From NCBI GenBank assembly GCA_934373455.1, contig CAKRON010000063.1:1-14591 (forward strand): a stretch of DNA of 14,591 nt, in the 5' to 3' direction. Numbering within the stretch: position 1 is the stretch's first letter; every line of letters begins with the position of its first letter. The DNA is from an uncultured Marvinbryantia sp. GTDB taxonomy: Bacteria > Bacillota > Clostridia > Lachnospirales > Lachnospiraceae. Both the position numbers and the translations under genes were made by a program. Of this stretch, positions 14,158 through 14,591 are shown piece by piece. The notes below the pieces were generated by a model. That model had not been told where the DNA came from, did not search any database, and saw only the letters and a list, made by a program, of their open reading frames with translations.

Positions 14158-14591
14158 TCAGAACAAAATTCCTGTTGCTTCTATTACAATACCCCAGAAC
14201 ACACCCAGTGCATATAAAGTTCCCACAATGCACAGGTTCTTTTTCCAGTGGCGGTTCAGACGGAAGAGAATCAGCAGCCCCACTCCTGCATTTACCAGCA
14301 AACCGCTCATCAATGCGCCTGCACCGATGATATGCTGCAGATAGAGCTGGGTGATTACCACTGAGGATGCACAGTTTGGAATCAGTCCCACCAAAGCTGC
14401 CACTGCCTCACCTACCATCGGAGTATTCTGAAATATCGCGGCAATACTATTGGCTCCCACAAATTCAATCAGCAAATTCAATCCTGCAGAAATCAAAAAA
14501 ATAAAAACAAAGATTTTCACTGTGTGTTTTATCGCTGACTGCAGTGCTCCATCTTCACAGCTGCAGTGTTCTTCTTCACATACTGTATGAA
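14158..14591 (-). CDS. Probable 10-TM heavy-metal exporter (ArsP_2-like), C-terminal part
   Basis: The frame stays open to the window edge, so only the last 144 residues or so are seen and the start lies to the right. The visible part begins with a Cys/His/acidic loop (TVCEEEHCSCEDGALQSAIK). Four or so hydrophobic segments follow, including FVFIFLISAGLNLLIEFV, AVAALVGLIPNCASSVVI, AGVGLLILF and TLYALGVFWGIVI. This layout, a metal-ligand-rich loop followed by a second membrane half with a conserved LIPNCASSV-type motif, resembles the family described as putative 10-TM heavy-metal, arsenic or manganese exporters (PF11449). The transported ion is not determinable here. A GTG near 14520 could be mistaken for the start, but the open frame upstream and the loop before it argue that it is internal. 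Confidence 0.72.
   Translation of the reverse strand, partial: HTVCEEEHCSCEDGALQSAIKHTVKIFVFIFLISAGLNLLIEFVGANSIAAIFQNTPMVGEAVAALVGLIPNCASSVVITQLYLQHIIGAGALMSGLLVNAGVGLLILFRLNRHWKKNLCIVGTLYALGVFWGIVIEATGILF

Noticed and set aside
1..14591. CRISPR arrays, insertion sequences, phage genes, toxin-antitoxin or defence systems
   Set aside because: No regular repeat-spacer pattern, transposase, integrase or recognisable defence protein was found on either strand.

Overview
The window looks like chromosomal core sequence from a low-GC, spore-forming Clostridia, most probably a member of the Lachnospiraceae. The grounds are the DUF5711 protein, the spore-type YyaC protein, a transketolase split into two subunits, the AT-rich promoters with clear sigma-A boxes, and the gene order dnaX-ybaB-recR. 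I cannot name a genus. No insertion sequence, phage gene, CRISPR array or plasmid function is visible. Most genes are on the minus strand.

Layout from left to right. At 1-250 (minus strand) are two tandem, near-consensus promoters and a leader that look like the start of an rRNA or other stable-RNA operon lying outside the window. Next come three envelope genes on the minus strand, transcribed LysM protein -> DUF5711 protein -> CvpA-family protein (3478 to 289). The LysM protein also carries what looks like a catalytically dead JAB/MPN (JAMM) domain on its cytoplasmic side. yyaC (plus, 3670-4248) diverges from them and overlaps tail-to-tail with the split transketolase pair (5997-4232). Upstream of that lies dnaX-ybaB-recR (8667-6087), a conserved replication and repair operon. 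pfkA (9824-8751), with an atypical active-site signature, has its own promoter and terminator.

A small organic-acid locus follows: a FadR/FCD-type GntR regulator (13214-12483), an Ldh_2-family malate/lactate dehydrogenase (12367-11237) and a short malic enzyme (11157-9982). The dehydrogenase promoter holds a perfect TGGT-NNN-ACCA palindrome exactly between its -35 and -10 boxes, and two related elements follow in its leader. This is a readable regulatory circuit. The right end has tRNA-Ser(CGA) with promoter and terminator, a HAD-family phosphatase, and the C-terminal part of a probable 10-TM heavy-metal exporter running off the window.

How the genes fit together: transketolase, PFK, malic enzyme and the dehydrogenase serve central carbon metabolism (pentose phosphate, glycolysis, malate/pyruvate/lactate nodes). 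DnaX, YbaB and RecR serve replication and repair. The LysM-DUF5711-CvpA trio is an uncharacterised membrane and cell-wall module. No entirely new system is proven here. The best candidates for new biology are the pseudo-JAMM/LysM envelope module and the operator-in-promoter control of the malate/lactate locus.
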